This document shows, in pieces, positions 63,950 to 64,000 of a DNA stretch of 64,000 nt; position 1 is the first letter of the stretch; each line of letters opens with the position of its first letter. The DNA is taken from assembly GCF_003999875.1 (NCBI RefSeq), contig NZ_RQVJ01000004.1, forward strand, positions 62,001 to 126,000. The letters run 5' to 3'. The notes under the pieces are model-generated. The model worked only from the letters and a program-made list of their open reading frames with translations. It ran no database searches and was not told where the DNA came from. Made by a program: the position numbers and the translations under genes. This DNA is from Veillonella sp. 3310 (GTDB lineage Bacteria > Bacillota > Negativicutes > Veillonellales > Veillonellaceae).

Positions 63950-64000
63950 TCGATTCTCATTACTACTCAACTAAATAAATATAGGCATATATGGTATGAA

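Overview
ORGANISM. The window looks like chromosome of a Veillonella-type diderm Firmicute (Negativicutes). The gene order is Firmicute-like: an SRP RNA followed by dnaX, a YbaB-family gene, recR and bofA, and yybS-gdpP-rplI-dnaB. Outer-membrane-type surface proteins are also present: a YadA-like trimeric autotransporter, an SLH protein and a TolA-like exported protein. Lactate oxidation (lutABC) and ornithine decarboxylation fit Veillonella physiology. The genus call is inference from gene content; no database search was possible. LAYOUT. 1-8.7 kb: the start of an Ldh2-family dehydrogenase, an exported M48 protease with a Lys/Asp repeat tail, then dnaB, rplI, the c-di-AMP phosphodiesterase gdpP, a YybS-like membrane protein and RNase J. 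9-11.6 kb: a biotin cluster (ECF S-component-like protein, bioW, bioF) behind a promoter overlapped by a BirA-like operator. 11.6-15.8 kb: tandem repeats, a uracil-DNA glycosylase-family protein, an ArnT-like glycosyltransferase, a DedA protein and a cation efflux protein. 16-19.6 kb: ornithine decarboxylase and the PotE antiporter. 20-28 kb: purA, an SF1 helicase with an embedded DEDDh exonuclease, bofA, recR, yaaK, dnaX, SRP RNA and a small-ORF locus that resembles a type I toxin-antitoxin. 28-31 kb: DUF421, DUF3290, UPF0340 and MscS proteins. 31-34.4 kb: lutABC with a palindromic operator-like site. 34.8-43 kb: SLH protein, dapF, a DeoR regulator, mscL with a zinc ribbon, a candidate structured RNA, the trimeric autotransporter and a second PotE-like permease. 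43-58.5 kb: an AgcS symporter, addAB, queF-queT behind a preQ1 riboswitch, an acetyltransferase, the TolA-like protein, a likely cblT-cblS pair, and a two-component system. 58.6-64 kb: guanine deaminase, an MFS exporter, MarR and Rrf2 regulators, and a purine permease. HOW IT WORKS TOGETHER. Lactate and related 2-hydroxyacids are oxidised by LutABC and probably by the first gene. SpeF-PotE can exchange ornithine for putrescine, and in this lineage polyamines are also tied to cell-wall and outer-membrane attachment. GuaD and the purine permease salvage purines, and PurA makes AMP. Three S-component-type importers (biotin cluster, QueT, CblT) point to cofactor-precursor scavenging through a shared ECF module encoded elsewhere. 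NON-CODING. Strong intrinsic terminators close most units. Six of them share one hairpin-arm sequence and form a dispersed family. Many promoters are of the extended -10 type (TGnTATAAT). There is no rRNA, tRNA, CRISPR array, complete IS or prophage that I can see.
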